Assembly: GCA_027450065.1 (NCBI GenBank)
Contig: DAIDKK010000009.1
Location: 1 to 32,930, forward strand
DNA: 32,930 nt
DNA from: Candidatus Saccharimonadota bacterium
Lineage (GTDB): Bacteria > Patescibacteriota > Saccharimonadia > Saccharimonadales > UBA4665
Reading direction: 5' to 3'
This document shows positions 32,026 to 32,930 of this stretch, piece by piece. How positions within the stretch are numbered: position 1 is the stretch's first letter; each line of letters begins with the position of its first letter. The notes under the pieces were generated by a model. It searched no databases and was not told where the DNA came from. It worked only from the letters and a program-made list of their open reading frames with translations. A program made the translations under genes and the position numbers.

Positions 32026-32930
32026 CTACGCCTTTGTGCTATCACTCGGTAGCGGAAACTTGATGGCGAACAGGCGTACTTCTTCGCGGAGTTTCGCAAG
32101 CTTTGCCTCATCCTCGCGAGCATCAATTGCCTGCTTCATCCACTCTGCAATAGTCGCCATATCTTTTTCTTTGAGACCACGAGTGGTAATGGCTGGCGTG
32201 CCAAGTCGAATGCCACTTGGGCGGAATGGTGGCAAGGGATCATCTGCTACGGAGTTTTTGTTCAGGTTGAGGCCAATTTTGTCGAGCGCCTCCTCTGCCA
32301 CTTTGCCGTTAATGCCAAAGCTTTCGTTTACGTCGGCCAAGATGAGGTGATTTTTTGTGCCACCGGTGATAAGTACGAAGCCGCGCTTTTTCAGCTCATC
32401 GGCCAGTACCGTGGCATTCTTAAGGATTTGCTGGGCATAGACCTTGAACTCTGGTTGCATAGCCTCACCAAAGGCAACAGCCTTAGCTGCAATCGTGTGC
32501 ATGTGCGGGCCACCTTGCGTGCCCGGGAAGATGGCGCGGTCAATGAGCGTTGGGATATTTTCAAGAGTTTTCTCTGGTGCCTTCAATGGGTTGCTTACTT
32601 TGCCCTTCGTGAGAATGAGGCCGCCACGTGGACCACGCAACGTCTTGTGTGTCGTCGTCGTGATAACGTGGAAACCGTAATCGAACGGGTTCTTGGCCAC
32701 GCCTGCTGCGATGAGTCCAGCAATGTGCGCCATATCTGCCATCAATAAGCAATCGGGCCCGACGGCTGCGGCTGCTTCGGCAAACTTAGCATAGTCGAGC
32801 TCGCCCGGATAACCGCTAAACCCCGCCAAGATAATCTTGGGCTTGTGCTTTTTGGCAAGTGCGATTAGTTCTTCGTAATCAATCTCACCAGTGGTTTTGT
32901 CTTTCATCTTATACGGTACGAAGTTATAGA
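32026..32930 (-). CDS. glyA: Serine hydroxymethyltransferase (5' end outside window)
   Basis: About 301 codons seen, the C-terminal three quarters; the frame runs off the window end. PLP enzyme converting serine and tetrahydrofolate to glycine and methylene-THF. Seen: LLMADMAHIAGLIAAGV (PLP Asp/His), PLP lysine in TTTTHKTLRGPRGG, FPGTQGGPHMHTIAAKAVAF, and PSGIRLGTPAITTRG. The usual SAYPR reads SGYPG. The reading continues upstream of the internal Met at 32907 with YNFVPYK, matching the family, so that Met is not the start. Confidence 0.96.
   Translation of the reverse strand, partial: YNFVPYKMKDKTTGEIDYEELIALAKKHKPKIILAGFSGYPGELDYAKFAEAAAAVGPDCLLMADMAHIAGLIAAGVAKNPFDYGFHVITTTTHKTLRGPRGGLILTKGKVSNPLKAPEKTLENIPTLIDRAIFPGTQGGPHMHTIAAKAVAFGEAMQPEFKVYAQQILKNATVLADELKKRGFVLITGGTKNHLILADVNESFGINGKVAEEALDKIGLNLNKNSVADDPLPPFRPSGIRLGTPAITTRGLKEKDMATIAEWMKQAIDAREDEAKLAKLREEVRLFAIKFPLPSDSTKA

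Overview
The window looks like a chromosome segment of a reduced, ultrasmall bacterium of the Patescibacteria/CPR type, most likely Candidatus Saccharibacteria (TM7). Evidence for this: compact, overlapping core operons (F1-ATPase subunits, metG-tatD, glyA, murB), many promoters whose -10 box sits only 6-8 nt from the start codon, a wall-associated secretome with a sortase-like signal, and small conserved proteins I cannot assign. TGA is used as an ordinary stop (atpG, atpH and atpA end in TGA), so this is not a UGA-recoding CPR lineage. The taxonomic call is an inference; there is no rRNA in the window.

Layout. 1-5769 (minus): an F1-type ATPase cluster read as [304-aa membrane protein]-atpF-atpH-atpA-atpG-atpD, joined by short overlaps. 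No subunit a or canonical subunit c is present. The promoter-proximal gene instead ends in a c-subunit-like hairpin that lacks the ion-binding carboxylate and carries a large outside beta domain. 5846-10277 (minus): metG-tatD-two unknown genes-cysteine desulfurase; the desulfurase 5' end is duplicated around a small two-hairpin repeat. 10403-13761 (minus): a HIT protein, tRNA-Leu, a beta-helix surface protein with an LANTG anchor, and tRNA-Cys. 13864-19655: unknown genes, a YggT protein, and a plus-strand block with a drug-efflux type MFS transporter, an unknown protein and an NRAMP-like transporter. 19697-22545: DUF805 protein, tRNA-Gly, and a divergent HxlR regulator/NADP-dependent reductase pair around a palindromic operator. 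22546-26115: tRNA-Phe and tRNA-Val regions rich in repeats and hairpins, plus a coiled-coil protein and a slipin-Nudix-CCC1 operon. 26116-29724: GH13 alpha-glucosidase, a DUF5666-like membrane protein and a GH37 trehalase. 29780-32930: XRE regulator, murB, Nudix, and the 3' part of glyA.

The main unusual signals are: (i) the F1-ATPase with a non-canonical membrane partner; (ii) a structured RNA leader shared by tRNA-Gly and tRNA-Val, with a conserved loop and covarying stem; (iii) units of about 175 bp downstream of tRNA-Leu and tRNA-Phe, each bounded by a copy of the tRNA 3' end; (iv) a dispersed two-hairpin repeat with compensatory changes; (v) two tRNAs with altered D-loop/T-loop tertiary contacts; and (vi) a 15-16 bp motif present four times near gene ends.

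All functional calls come from reading the sequence and remembered family motifs; no search was run.
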